From the NCBI GenBank assembly GCA_002083525.1, contig LWDM01000044.1:134314-198313 (forward strand): 64,000 bases of DNA, in the 5' to 3' direction. This document shows positions 8,560 to 16,865 of the stretch, piece after piece; the stretch's first letter is position 1; every line of letters begins with the position of its first letter. The notes beneath the pieces were generated by a model. It ran no database searches and was not told the origin of the DNA. It saw only the letters and a program-made list of their open reading frames with translations. This stretch comes from Proteobacteria bacterium SG_bin9. GTDB taxonomy: Bacteria; Pseudomonadota; Alphaproteobacteria; Rhizobiales; Xanthobacteraceae. The position numbers and the translations under genes are program-made.

Positions 8560-8964
8560 ATGGAGATGCATCGCGCAGGATCGCGCCCGACGCGCCGGGC
8601 GTCGAGCGACTACTTCACCGGAACGGTGTGGCAGGATCCGATCATCGTCGCCGAAGCACCGGCGCGTATCGTGGCGACGCGCGTGTCGTTCGAACCCGGC
8701 GCGCGCACCGCGTGGCATACGCATCCGCTCGGACAGACGCTCCATGTCTTATCAGGGGTCGGTCGCTTCCAGACGTTGGGCGGGCCGATTGTCGAAATCC
8801 GGCCGGGCGACACAATCTGGATTCCGCCGGGCGAAAAGCATTGGCACGGTGCGTCGCCCAACAACCGGATGACGCATATCGCCTTTCAGGAAGCCGAAAA
8901 CGGATCGGCCGTGACCTGGATGGAGAAGGTCACCGACGCGGATTACAACAAGCCGGTCGGCTAA
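8560..8964 (+). CDS. Small cupin, manganese hydroxynitrile-lyase-like family
   Basis: 134 residues, a single cupin barrel. Metal ligands are clear: H53 and H55 in WHTHPLGQT, Q59, and H94 in GEKHWHG. These positions coincide with my recollection of the ligands in the bacterial cupin hydroxynitrile lyase from Granulicella (H53, H55, Q59, H94). Q110, also in an equivalent position, is present; position 40 is Thr. AAGGAG lies 6 bases before ATG 8560. It is co-oriented with the RraA-family gene. The physiological reaction is unknown; carboxymuconolactone-decarboxylase or quercetinase-like cupins are alternatives. The stop abuts the stop of the convergent gene. Confidence 0.8.
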   Translation: MEMHRAGSRPTRRASSDYFTGTVWQDPIIVAEAPARIVATRVSFEPGARTAWHTHPLGQTLHVLSGVGRFQTLGGPIVEIRPGDTIWIPPGEKHWHGASPNNRMTHIAFQEAENGSAVTWMEKVTDADYNKPVG

Positions 8965-9900
8965 CTAGGCCGCGCTGTTGCGGATGTTGGTGGCGATCGC
9001 CTTCTGCGCGTCAAAGTCGCGGCGGCGGCGCGCCAGCTCTTCCGGACTCATCTGCTCGATGTTGTTATAGTCGCGCTTCCACGACGCATCCTCGCTCCAG
9101 CGCAGCGGCGATTGAACCGTGGTGCGAGGACCGGGCGCGGACTCCAGCACGCGCAGCGCCAGCTCGATCGTAAAGTCCTGCGATGCCACGTCGTGCGGCT
9201 TGCCGGCCGAATTTCCGAGCGGGAAATCGTTGAACAGGAAGCGCGGCAGCGCCGCGTGCTCGACGATGTCCTTGGCGCAACCGGACACGACTGTGGCAAT
9301 GCCGTTGGCCTCGAGATGCCTCGCCACGAGGCTCACAGTCTGATGGCAGACCGGACAGTTCGGCACGAGGATAGCTGCGTCGACGCCGTCGGCGCGGCAG
9401 CGCGTGAGAATCTCCGGCGCGTCGGTGTCGATGGTCACGCGATGGCTGCGGTTCGTCGGTGCGCCGAAAAAGTGCGGCGCGATCGAACCGATACGGCCTT
9501 TCGCGGCAAGCCGCTTCAGCGCGGGCAGGGGAAACCAGGTGTTGCTGTCGGTCGCCGTCGTGTGCGTGCGATCATAGGCGATGTGCGAAATGCGCAGGTC
9601 CGGCGGATTGTCGATACTGCCTGAGTAGACCTGGTAAAACTTCGCTGCCGAGTTGTAAGCCGCGCCCGGGCCCTGATCGCCCTTTGTTGCATCGAACGGC
9701 GATGCAGTCGTGATGATCGCAACGCGCGATTGCGCCAGCGGCTTGGTCAGCGGCGTGAACGGCGCGTCGGTGTAATGCGCCCAGCGATACGGCGTCGTGT
9801 AGCCGATCGCCGCGTAGTAATCGCGCGTCCGCTGCATGTACGGAATGGGCACGTCCGTATCGCTGGCGAATTCGATCGCTCGTTCCAATGCATCGGTCAT
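8965..9900 (-). CDS. Glycine/sarcosine/betaine reductase component B-like protein, non-selenocysteine
   Basis: 311 residues. Resembles the GrdB/selenoprotein B family of glycine-type reductases, with YMQRTRDYY at the N-terminus, ILVPNCPVCHQTV containing a CxxC, and VSGCAKDIVEH. No in-frame TGA is read as selenocysteine; the redox site appears to be cysteine. Partner genes (GrdA, GrdC/D, thioredoxin) are absent nearby, so a glycine reductase reaction is not supported and the function is unknown. The start at 9900 is chosen because GGAAAGAGG precedes it; a GUG/AUG ten codons upstream lacks such a site. It is convergent with the cupin gene. Confidence 0.7.
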   Translation of the reverse strand: MTDALERAIEFASDTDVPIPYMQRTRDYYAAIGYTTPYRWAHYTDAPFTPLTKPLAQSRVAIITTASPFDATKGDQGPGAAYNSAAKFYQVYSGSIDNPPDLRISHIAYDRTHTTATDSNTWFPLPALKRLAAKGRIGSIAPHFFGAPTNRSHRVTIDTDAPEILTRCRADGVDAAILVPNCPVCHQTVSLVARHLEANGIATVVSGCAKDIVEHAALPRFLFNDFPLGNSAGKPHDVASQDFTIELALRVLESAPGPRTTVQSPLRWSEDASWKRDYNNIEQMSPEELARRRRDFDAQKAIATNIRNSAA

Positions 9901-10036
9901 CGCAGCCTCTTTCCGTGCTGTTGTGCACACAGCTTACGGGTTTTGCAGCCCTCGCGTCGAGAGCGGAGGTGAAATTTGCAGATAGGTGTGACTTTCAGCG
10001 GTCGCAACAAGCATTAATTCAGGCCTGAGGTCTGCA

Positions 10037-10261
10037 ATGGGACACGGCAAGGGGGAAGGCATGCTGTATCTCATCATGGGACTGACCGGCGCGACCGGCC
10101 TGTTCTACTACGCGAGCATCGCGCGAAATCATGGTTCGCCGTGGGTCGACAGGCTGTGCGGTGAAGCGATTTTCCTCTGCGACCGGCCGAACTGGCTGGT
10201 CTTGCTGCTGACCATCGTCATCGCCATCGGCATGTTGCGTACGATGGGCGGCCGTGCCTGA
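10037..10261 (+). CDS. Small two-helix membrane protein of unknown function
   Basis: 74 residues with hydrophobic segments at about residues 9-24 and 53-67, so probably two membrane helices. No family recognised. Two starts are plausible. ATG 10037 has GAGG with 6-base spacing. ATG 10061 is preceded by AAGGGGGAAGG, which encodes the odd KGEG segment of the longer form, so translation from 10061 (66 residues) cannot be excluded. It stands alone between a divergent gene and the acyl-CoA ligase 156 bases downstream. Confidence 0.6.
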   Translation: MGHGKGEGMLYLIMGLTGATGLFYYASIARNHGSPWVDRLCGEAIFLCDRPNWLVLLLTIVIAIGMLRTMGGRA

Positions 10262-10348
10262 CGCCTCACGGGTGCGAACGTATCCGCAATCCTGAGTTGC
10301 TCCTGAGCGGCGACCTGCGCCGCCCGCGCGAATTTGCTTGCCTGACCG

Positions 10349-10379
10349 AACCGGAGCCGCTTCCCTGAGGCTCCAGGTT
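10349..10379. other. Hairpin in the leader of the acyl-CoA ligase gene
   Basis: AACCGGAGCC at 10349-10358 pairs with GGCTCC-a-GGTT at 10369-10379 (one bulge). It has no T-tract, so it is not a good intrinsic terminator; it may be a leader structure or chance in GC-rich DNA. Confidence 0.25.
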
Positions 10380-10417
10380 GGAAGACCTCGGCAAGCAAGA
10401 AACAGGGCAGGCGACGT

Positions 10418-11983
10418 ATGAACGAACTTCATTCGGGAGGAACACTGGGCGGCATGATCGTCGGCGCGGTGACTCGCTTCGGCTACAAACCGGCGATTGG
10501 TGACGGGACCATCAGCTGGAGTTACCGGGAATTGGGCGACGCGATCGCGCGTTTCATCGCGATCTTTCGCTCGCTCGGCCTGACGAAGGGCGACGCGGTC
10601 TCGATCCTCTCCAGCAATCGCGCTGAGTCCTGGGCTGCGATCTGCGCCGTCTCGGTGATGGGCATGCGCTACACGCCGCTGCATCCGATGGCAGCCGAAG
10701 ACGATCACGCCTTCATCGTCGATGACGCGGAGATCGATACATTGATCGTCGAGGCGAGCAAGTTCGGCGCGCGCGGGCATGCAATCAAGACGCGCGTCTC
10801 GCGCCTGAAGCATCTCCTGTCATTCGGACCGCTCGATGGCGCGCTCGATGTGCTGGCACAGTTGCCGCAAGTGACGCCGCAACCGCTCGTCAACGAGAGC
10901 GAAACCAGTGCCATCGCCTGGCTCGCTTATACCGGCGGCACGACTGGCCGTTCGAAAGGCGTGATGCTGCCGCATCGCTCCGTCATCACCATGACCACGC
11001 TGCTGTACGCGGACTGGGACTGGCCGCCCGAAGTTCGCTTCCTCGCCGCGACGCCGATCAGCCACGCCGCGGGGGTGACGCTCTATCCGGTGATGTTCCG
11101 CGGCGGCTACATGCGGCTGGTGCAGGGCTTCGACGCGGAAGTCTATTGCCGCGTCGTGCAGGACGATCGCATCACCGCGACGTTCCTGGTCCCGACGCTG
11201 ATCTATGCGCTGATCGACGGCGTCGAGCTGCGCAAGCGCTTCGATCTGTCGTCGCTGCAAATGATTGTCTACGGCGCGGCGCCGATGTCGCCAGACCGGT
11301 TGCGCGAGGGCATGGCGATCTTCGGACCGGTGTTTCTGCAGCTCTACGGTCAGACCGAAGCGCCCCAGTGCATCACCACCATGCGCAAGATCGATCATGA
11401 TGACAGCAAGCCGGGCCGGCTCGGCTCGTGCGGGCGACCGAATCCGCTGGTCGAGGTGAAGCTGTTCGATTCCGAAATGCGCGAGGTCGCCACCGGCGAA
11501 CCGGGCGAAATTTGCGTGCGCGGCACGCTGGTGATGGATGGCTACTGGAAGCGGCCCGAGGCCACCGAAGAGGCATTCCGTGGCGGCTGGTTGCACACCG
11601 GCGACGTCGCCGTGAAGGACGAGGACGGCTACTTCTACATCGTCGACCGCACCAAGGACATGATCATCTCCGGCGGCTTCAATATCTACCCGCGCGAGGT
11701 CGAGGACGCGCTGATGTCGCATCATGCGGTCGCGTCTGCCGCGGTGATCGGCGTGCCGGACGACAAGTGGGGCGAGGCGGTGAAGGCCTTCGTCGTGCTG
11801 AAGACCGGCGCCAACAACAACGCCGCTGAACTGCAGGCGCATGTGAAGGAGAAGCGCGGCGCGCCGTGGTCGCCGAAATCAATCGATTTTGTCGAGAGCA
11901 TTCCGGTGACCGGTCTGGGCAAGATCGATCGCAAGGTGCTGCGCGCACCGTACTGGGAAGGGCGTAAACGCGGCGTTGCCTGA
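10418..11983 (+). CDS. AMP-dependent acyl-CoA synthetase (fatty-acid--CoA ligase family)
   Basis: 521 residues, ANL superfamily: activates a carboxylic acid to acyl-AMP and then acyl-CoA. Motifs in order: AMP/phosphate loop AYTGGTTGRSKGV, YGQTEAPQ, LHTGDVAVKDEDGYFYIVDR, hinge KDMIISGGFNIYPREVED, and the C-terminal catalytic lysine in GLGKIDRKVLR. Complete at both ends. Substrate cannot be read from the sequence. A convergent SDR gene lies two bases after its stop, and acyl-CoA metabolism genes recur in the window (a second ligase, two crotonases), suggesting versatile acid catabolism. Confidence 0.9.
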   Translation: MNELHSGGTLGGMIVGAVTRFGYKPAIGDGTISWSYRELGDAIARFIAIFRSLGLTKGDAVSILSSNRAESWAAICAVSVMGMRYTPLHPMAAEDDHAFIVDDAEIDTLIVEASKFGARGHAIKTRVSRLKHLLSFGPLDGALDVLAQLPQVTPQPLVNESETSAIAWLAYTGGTTGRSKGVMLPHRSVITMTTLLYADWDWPPEVRFLAATPISHAAGVTLYPVMFRGGYMRLVQGFDAEVYCRVVQDDRITATFLVPTLIYALIDGVELRKRFDLSSLQMIVYGAAPMSPDRLREGMAIFGPVFLQLYGQTEAPQCITTMRKIDHDDSKPGRLGSCGRPNPLVEVKLFDSEMREVATGEPGEICVRGTLVMDGYWKRPEATEEAFRGGWLHTGDVAVKDEDGYFYIVDRTKDMIISGGFNIYPREVEDALMSHHAVASAAVIGVPDDKWGEAVKAFVVLKTGANNNAAELQAHVKEKRGAPWSPKSIDFVESIPVTGLGKIDRKVLRAPYWEGRKRGVA

Positions 11984-11985
11984 CG

Positions 11986-12765
11986 TTACGCATTGCGCGC
12001 CATCAGCCCGCCGTCGACCGGAATGGTGACGCCGGTCAGGAAAGATGCGGCGGGCAGGCAAAGGCTCAGCGTCATGTGCGCAACCTCTTCCGGCAAGCCG
12101 TAGCGGCCGAGCGCCGTGCGGCGCTTGGCGTAGACGGCCTTGTGCTCATCCGAGATTCGCGCGGTCATTCCGGTCGTGATCGGGCCTGGGCAGATGCAGT
12201 TCACAGTGATGCCTTCGCGGCCGAGTTCGACAGCAAGTGAACGCGTCAGCCCGGTCACGCCGGCTTTCGCAGCGGAGTACGGGCTGTGCCCGGATGTTGC
12301 GCCAAGCGCCTCGGTCGAGGCGATGTTGACGACGCGTGGTGATTTCGACTTGCGCAGATGCGGCAGCGCCGCACGAATGATGCGCTGATGCGCGGTCAAC
12401 AAGATCGAGACGCCGCGATCCCATAGTTCGTCGTAGCCCTCGCCATCAATCGGCAGCCGCGTGGAGACCCCGGCGTTGTTGACGACGATATCGATGCCGC
12501 CGAACTCGCTCGCGATCGTGCTGACGACCGACGAAATCTCGGAGGCGCTCGATACGTCCAGTTTCCAGGCTTTCGCGGATTGCCCCTTGGCGACGATGTC
12601 TTTCGCAACTGCTGCGGCGCCATCGCCGTTGAAATCGGTGACGGCGACCCGCGCACCTTCCGCGGCAAATACTTTCGCTGTCGCGCGGCCCATGCCGCTC
12701 GCAGCACCGGTGACGATCACGCGCAGTCCTGCGACGGAGCGGCTGAGTTCCTGAAATTCGCTCAT
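11986..12765 (-). CDS. SDR-family NAD(P)-dependent oxidoreductase
   Basis: 259 residues, classical short-chain dehydrogenase. Cofactor motif TGAASGMGRA, NNAG in VVNNAGVST, catalytic Ser in VVNIAST, and YSAAK with Tyr and Lys of the active site. The C-terminal end TIPVDGGLMA is typical. A Thr-Asp (VTDF) after the second strand suggests NAD preference over NADP (inference). Start at 12765; longer upstream frame lacks family similarity. It is divergent from another SDR gene with a 168-base intergenic region that may hold both promoters (TTGACA at 12861-12866 could serve the plus-strand gene). Confidence 0.88.
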   Translation of the reverse strand: MSEFQELSRSVAGLRVIVTGAASGMGRATAKVFAAEGARVAVTDFNGDGAAAVAKDIVAKGQSAKAWKLDVSSASEISSVVSTIASEFGGIDIVVNNAGVSTRLPIDGEGYDELWDRGVSILLTAHQRIIRAALPHLRKSKSPRVVNIASTEALGATSGHSPYSAAKAGVTGLTRSLAVELGREGITVNCICPGPITTGMTARISDEHKAVYAKRRTALGRYGLPEEVAHMTLSLCLPAASFLTGVTIPVDGGLMARNA

Positions 12766-12933
12766 GACGTTTTCCCCGAGAGTGTTTTGTCGCGATCTTT
12801 GCGCCTGCCGACATCTGCGGCAAGCACTTGCGCTGCATGCAATGGCTCCTGGCGACCGGATTGACATTTTGCGTCCTGCGTTCGCTGCTTGAGGCAACAA
12901 CAAGCCGCCACAACAATCCGATCGGAGGTCGCC

Positions 12934-13668
12934 ATGAACGAACTGGATTTCAGCAACAAGATCATTCTGGTCGTCGGCGGCTCAAGCGGCATCGGCAACG
13001 GAATCGCACAGACCTATCGCGCCAAGGGCGCGGCCGTGCACGTGTGGGGAACGCGGGCGAAGGCCTCCGACTACGCAGCCGCCGAAGGCTCCGATCTGAC
13101 CGGATTGCACTACGCGCGGGTCGACGTCAGCGATTCCGCGAGCATCGCCACCGTCAAACCGGCGTTCGACAGGCTCGATGTGCTGGTGCTGGCGCAGGGT
13201 ACGGTGATTTACCGCCGTGGCGAGTTCGAGATGGAGGGCTTCCGCAAGGTCATGGAAGTCAACCTGATGAGCCTGATGGCGTGCGCCTCGAAATTCCACC
13301 CGATGCTGAAGGCGAGCAGCGGCACGCTGATCATCGTCAGTTCGACGGCTGCCTATCATTCGACGAAGGGCAATCCGTCCTACAACGCCTCGAAGACCGG
13401 CGCAGTCGGCCTCACGCGGACGCTGGGTGAGGCGTGGGCGGAGGACGGCATCCGCGTCAACGGTATTGCGCCGGGGTTGGTCGACACGAAGCTTACGAAG
13501 GTGACGACGGACAATCCGAAACGGCGTGAGGCGGCGATCGAACGCATTCCGCTGAAGCGGCTCGGCACACCCGCTGATATGGCGGGTGCTGCGCTGTTTC
13601 TCGCGTCACCGCTTGCGTCCTACGTTGTCGGCCAGACCATCATCGTCGACGGCGGGCTGATCCTCTAG
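12934..13668 (+). CDS. SDR-family oxidoreductase
   Basis: 244 residues. Cofactor loop VGGSSGIGNGIA, then LAQGT in place of the usual NNAG, catalytic Ser region IIVSSTAAY, active-site YNASK, and C-terminal IVDGGLIL. Gly-Thr-Arg (WGTRAK) after the second strand would favour NADP (inference). GGAGG lies 6 bases upstream of ATG 12934, fixing the start. It is paralogous to the divergent SDR but clearly different in sequence. Its TAG stop overlaps the stop of the convergent WD40-cytochrome gene by four bases. Substrate unknown. Confidence 0.88.
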   Translation: MNELDFSNKIILVVGGSSGIGNGIAQTYRAKGAAVHVWGTRAKASDYAAAEGSDLTGLHYARVDVSDSASIATVKPAFDRLDVLVLAQGTVIYRRGEFEMEGFRKVMEVNLMSLMACASKFHPMLKASSGTLIIVSSTAAYHSTKGNPSYNASKTGAVGLTRTLGEAWAEDGIRVNGIAPGLVDTKLTKVTTDNPKRREAAIERIPLKRLGTPADMAGAALFLASPLASYVVGQTIIVDGGLIL

Positions 13669-14993
13669 CGTTTCGTGGCGCGCTCGAGGAAGCGCACGAG
13701 CGCCTTGCGATCGTCTTCCGAATTGATCGTCTGCTCGGGCATCTTGGTGCCGGGCGTGTAGGCGCCGGGGCCGACCTCGAACAGCTTGGCAACTGTTTCC
13801 GGCGTCCAGACGATGTCGAGCTTCTTCAGCGCGTCGGAGAAATTATAGCCGGGAAGGGTCGCGATCTTGCGGCCGAAGATTCCCGAAAGAGTCGGTCCGG
13901 CGCGATTGCCTTCATCCGGCGTCAGGGTGTGGCACGAAATGCACGCACGATAGATTTGCGCACCGGGATCGTCGGCGTAGGCCGCGAGCGGGTCGCCGTT
14001 GCCCGCGATCGCCACCGCACCGATGATGTCGCCGGTCAGCGCATCCCAGCGGCGGATGGTACTGTCGGCCCCTCCGGTGAACAACGTGCGGCTATCCGGC
14101 GCGAAGGCAACCGACCACACCGGCAGGCCTGGACCGACCAGCGTGCGCAGGGACTTACGCGCTTTCCGCTCGATGATCGTCACCGATCCACGAATGCCCG
14201 CGGAGGCGACGAGAGTACCGTCGGGAGATGTGGTGAGTGCAATCACCGGCGTCGGCGCAGCTTCGAGATCGCTCTGCAGTTGGCCGGCTGCATTCAGGAA
14301 ATAGAGCTTGCCGTCGGCGCCGCCGGCAACGATCTCACCATCTGCCGCGACCGCGAGCGCATTCAGCGGACTGGGCAGCGTCGACACGGAAGCAGACGCG
14401 CCAGCACGCAGCGGCCAGATCCGCACCGTGAGATCGTAAGCCGCGCTGATCACGCTCCCGCCATCGGGCATGAATGCGACGCCGTTGACGTTCTGCGTGT
14501 GACCTTCGAGCACGCGCGGTGCGCCGCCTGCCAATGGCCACAGCCGTACCGTCTGGTCCCACGATGCCGATGCAAGCGTTGCGCCGTCCGGCGACACGGC
14601 GAGAGCCGACACCGGGCCCTTGTGACCTTCCAAGACCTGCTCGGGCAGCGGCTGACCGGCTTTCCAGATGGCAATGCGGCCGTCCGCACCGGCCGTCACC
14701 GCGCGTCCGTCCCGTAGAAACGCGACGGCATTCACCGCGTCGTCATGAAAGCGCAGCACCTGATCGGCGGCATTGCGTTCGCTCGACCAGCGGATCGCCG
14801 ACGAGTCGAAGCTGCCGGAGAGGATGCTCTTGCCGTCAGCGGAGACCGCAACAGCACGGACCGGTCCGCCGTGGCCGCGGAGTTGGGCTGTGGCTGGATC
14901 GGCGGCGGCGGCGAGAGCGAACAGTAACGACGCCAACACCGCGACACGCGATCCGATCATGCGGCTTGCGGCTGATCTTAGGGCTTTCATCAT
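13665..14993 (-). CDS. Exported WD40-repeat protein fused to a C-terminal cytochrome c domain
   Basis: 442 residues. An N-terminal signal peptide (hydrophobic core VAVLASLLFALAAA, cleavage after about ATAQ) directs it to the periplasm. About seven WD40-type repeats follow, e.g. GHKGPVSALAVSPDG and WDQTVRLWPL, forming one beta-propeller over residues ~40-325. The C-terminal ~100 residues are a class I cytochrome c: heme-binding CISCH at C351-C354-H355 and the likely axial Met in PGTKMPEQ (M418). A propeller with one c-heme could be an electron-transfer or oxidase-associated protein; the partner is unknown. No other respiratory genes adjoin it. Confidence 0.85.
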   Translation of the reverse strand: MMKALRSAASRMIGSRVAVLASLLFALAAAADPATAQLRGHGGPVRAVAVSADGKSILSGSFDSSAIRWSSERNAADQVLRFHDDAVNAVAFLRDGRAVTAGADGRIAIWKAGQPLPEQVLEGHKGPVSALAVSPDGATLASASWDQTVRLWPLAGGAPRVLEGHTQNVNGVAFMPDGGSVISAAYDLTVRIWPLRAGASASVSTLPSPLNALAVAADGEIVAGGADGKLYFLNAAGQLQSDLEAAPTPVIALTTSPDGTLVASAGIRGSVTIIERKARKSLRTLVGPGLPVWSVAFAPDSRTLFTGGADSTIRRWDALTGDIIGAVAIAGNGDPLAAYADDPGAQIYRACISCHTLTPDEGNRAGPTLSGIFGRKIATLPGYNFSDALKKLDIVWTPETVAKLFEVGPGAYTPGTKMPEQTINSEDDRKALVRFLERATKR

Positions 14994-15009
14994 TCACCAG
15001 AAACGTCGA

Positions 15010-15042
15010 TGGCCGGGGCATGGGCGATGCCAGCCCCGGCCA
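15010..15042 (-). terminator. Strong hairpin after the Bug-receptor gene
   Basis: TGGCCGGGGC (15010-15019) pairs perfectly with GCCCCGGCCA (15033-15042) across a 13-base loop. It follows the minus-strand receptor stop (15060) by 18 bases. The T-run after it is poor, so it may be a Rho-independent terminator of modest strength or an mRNA-stabilising stem. Confidence 0.5.
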
Positions 15043-15059
15043 CCTGATACCGCTATAGC

Positions 15060-16043
15060 TTACGGCTGTGGAATCTTCGCACGTTCCACGATCGGCTGCC
15101 ACTTGTCGAAGTCGGCAGCGATGTTCTTCTCCAGCGCCTCTCCGGAAAGACTGACCGGCGTGACGCTCAGCCCTTTCAAGCGTTCGATGGTCGCCGGTTC
15201 CTTGGTGATCTCGATCAGCTCAGTCGCGAGCTTCTTGCGAATGTCTTCCGGCGTGTTGGACGGAGTGATGAACACGGCCGTCCAGGTCACTTCCAGCCCC
15301 GGAATGGATTCAGCGAGCGCCGGAATCGACTTGTCGAAACCGTAACGTTCGAGTGACGACACGCCGATAGCGTTGGCCTTGCCGCCTTGCACCTGCGGGT
15401 ACGCGGTCGAGAACTGGTCGCACGTCATCTGGATTTGGCCGCCGATCAGATCCTGAATGATCTGGTTGGAGGCGCGATAGGGCACATGCGCGATCTTGGC
15501 GCCGGTGTGCTGCACGATCAGTTCCATACAGAGATGCTGCGAGGTGCCGATGCCGGACGAGCCATAACTCAGCTTGTCGGGATTTGCCTTGATGTAGGCG
15601 ATAAACTCCGGAACGGTTTTTGCGGGGATGCTGGAATTGACGATCAGCATGTTCGGTTGTGTCGCCACCATCGCGACCGGACGGATATCCTTGCGGCTGT
15701 CGTAGCCGAGCTTCTCCTTGTAGATGTGCGGCAGGATGAACAGCGTACCAGCGGTGACCACGCCAAGCGTGTAGCCATCCGGGTTGGAGCGCGCCATGGC
15801 GCCAATGCCGATACTGCCGCCGGCGCCGCTCTTGTTCTCGACAATGAACTGCTGGCCGAGCCGTTGCGACAACCGCTCGCCGAAGACGCGCGCCGCGGTG
15901 TCGACGTTGCCGCCGGCCGCGAACGGCACGATGATCGTCACCGGCCGCGTCGGCCATTGTTGCGCGTTGGCATGATGGGTGATGGCCGTAAGACCAGTGA
16001 TGGCCACAAGACATGCGGCGGCTGACGTCCAGAATGACTTCAT
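15060..16043 (-). CDS. Bug-family (TctC-type) tripartite tricarboxylate transporter receptor
   Basis: 327 residues, periplasmic solute receptor. Signal peptide MKSFWTSAAACLVAITG... with cleavage after HHANA. The family hallmark WPTRPVTIIVPFAAGG follows the mature N-terminus, then SGAGGSIG and the GYTL motif. Bug proteins bind carboxylates or amides and usually work with TctA/TctB membrane subunits, but none is nearby, as is common for orphan receptors in proteobacteria. Start at 16043 gives the shortest frame with a complete signal peptide. The ligand is unknown; nearby acyl-CoA and SDR genes hint at a carboxylic acid (inference). Confidence 0.92.
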   Translation of the reverse strand: MKSFWTSAAACLVAITGLTAITHHANAQQWPTRPVTIIVPFAAGGNVDTAARVFGERLSQRLGQQFIVENKSGAGGSIGIGAMARSNPDGYTLGVVTAGTLFILPHIYKEKLGYDSRKDIRPVAMVATQPNMLIVNSSIPAKTVPEFIAYIKANPDKLSYGSSGIGTSQHLCMELIVQHTGAKIAHVPYRASNQIIQDLIGGQIQMTCDQFSTAYPQVQGGKANAIGVSSLERYGFDKSIPALAESIPGLEVTWTAVFITPSNTPEDIRKKLATELIEITKEPATIERLKGLSVTPVSLSGEALEKNIAADFDKWQPIVERAKIPQP

Positions 16044-16173
16044 ACGTTGCTCCCTGACGTTTGTTCTTGGCAGGTCCAAACGGCCCGCGCTTGTCAGTCA
16101 GACTATCCGGCGGGACCGACGAGGGATAGCCAGCCAATGGTCGCGGCTGAGGCCATCTTGCATCGCACAGCAG

Positions 16174-16506
16174 CTACCGCTGCGCGCCGTATCGTGGAGC
16201 TTCGATATAGGCGATCGTCGTGATGCTGATAGATGCGAGCGTTAGGAGACAGAACAGAGCGCCGGCCGCGATCTTGATCAACCGGCTGGCCTTCAAGACG
16301 ATCGTCATCGCCCAGATTGTACCTGAGGTGGTCACGAGTGTGGTGCCGATCATGCACCAGATCATCATGTCCTTGAGTTCTGCCGGGTCGCGCTTGGTGA
16401 TCACCGCAATCCCATGACCCAGCGCGGCGCCAAGATTCGCGCCGACCACGAGCGCGACGGCGGCAGCAATGACCGTGAGGACGAGGGCGCGAATGATGGC
16501 GAGCAT
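16174..16506 (-). CDS. Hypothetical membrane protein
   Basis: 110 residues with three probable membrane helices: LVLTVIAAAVALVVGANLGA, MIWCMIGTTLVTTSGTIWAM and AAGALFCLLTLASISITTIA. Short polar loops, Lys/Arg enriched between helices 2 and 3. No family recognised. It sits between the Bug receptor and tRNA-Ser on the same strand, with no clear operon partner. The hydrophobic pattern and complete frame make it a likely real gene. Confidence 0.6.
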   Translation of the reverse strand: MLAIIRALVLTVIAAAVALVVGANLGAALGHGIAVITKRDPAELKDMMIWCMIGTTLVTTSGTIWAMTIVLKASRLIKIAAGALFCLLTLASISITTIAYIEAPRYGAQR

Positions 16507-16556
16507 GCAGGCTTAGTGCTCGCGACAGCAGACTGGGTTCGATGAGCGGACGAGAC

Positions 16557-16646
16557 TGGCGGATGGGGTGAGATTCGAACTCACGGTACCCTTGCGGGTA
16601 CGCCGGTTTTCAAGACCGGTGCCTTAAACCACTCGGCCACCCATCC
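16557..16646 (-). tRNA. tRNA-Ser (anticodon UGA)
   Basis: Reading the minus strand, GGATGGG at 16646-16640 pairs with CCCATCC at 16567-16561. The anticodon arm CCGGT-CTTGAAA-ACCGG presents TGA. A long variable arm (GTACCC-GCAA-GGGTAC) marks a class II tRNA. TTCGAAT forms the T loop. A discriminator G and CCA are encoded (16557-16560), so the 3' end is genomically templated. Confidence 0.97.
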
Positions 16647-16865
16647 ATGACCGCCCTCATGAGGGAAGGCGGTGCGGATTGCAAGAACGCTGGTCACAGC
16701 AATGGGCAGTAATCCGCTCGGGTCGCCAGCAGGCAACCAATGGTTTACCACGGGCGAGGCAGGGTCATTCCCGAACCGGCTCAGGTCGGTTAGGGTGATC
16801 CGGGTGGCGGAACGGCGATATGCCGGCTGGTAGGCATATCGCGGTTGCAGTGGTATTTTGGACGA

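Noticed and set aside
10840..10875. TGGCAC...TTGCC sequence like a sigma-54 promoter
   Set aside because: The spacing is wrong for -24/-12 and it lies inside the acyl-CoA ligase coding region.
16647..16690. Imperfect CCGCCCTC...GAGGG hairpin beside tRNA-Ser
   Set aside because: Stem is interrupted and lacks a T-run; it is on the 5' side of the tRNA, so not its terminator.
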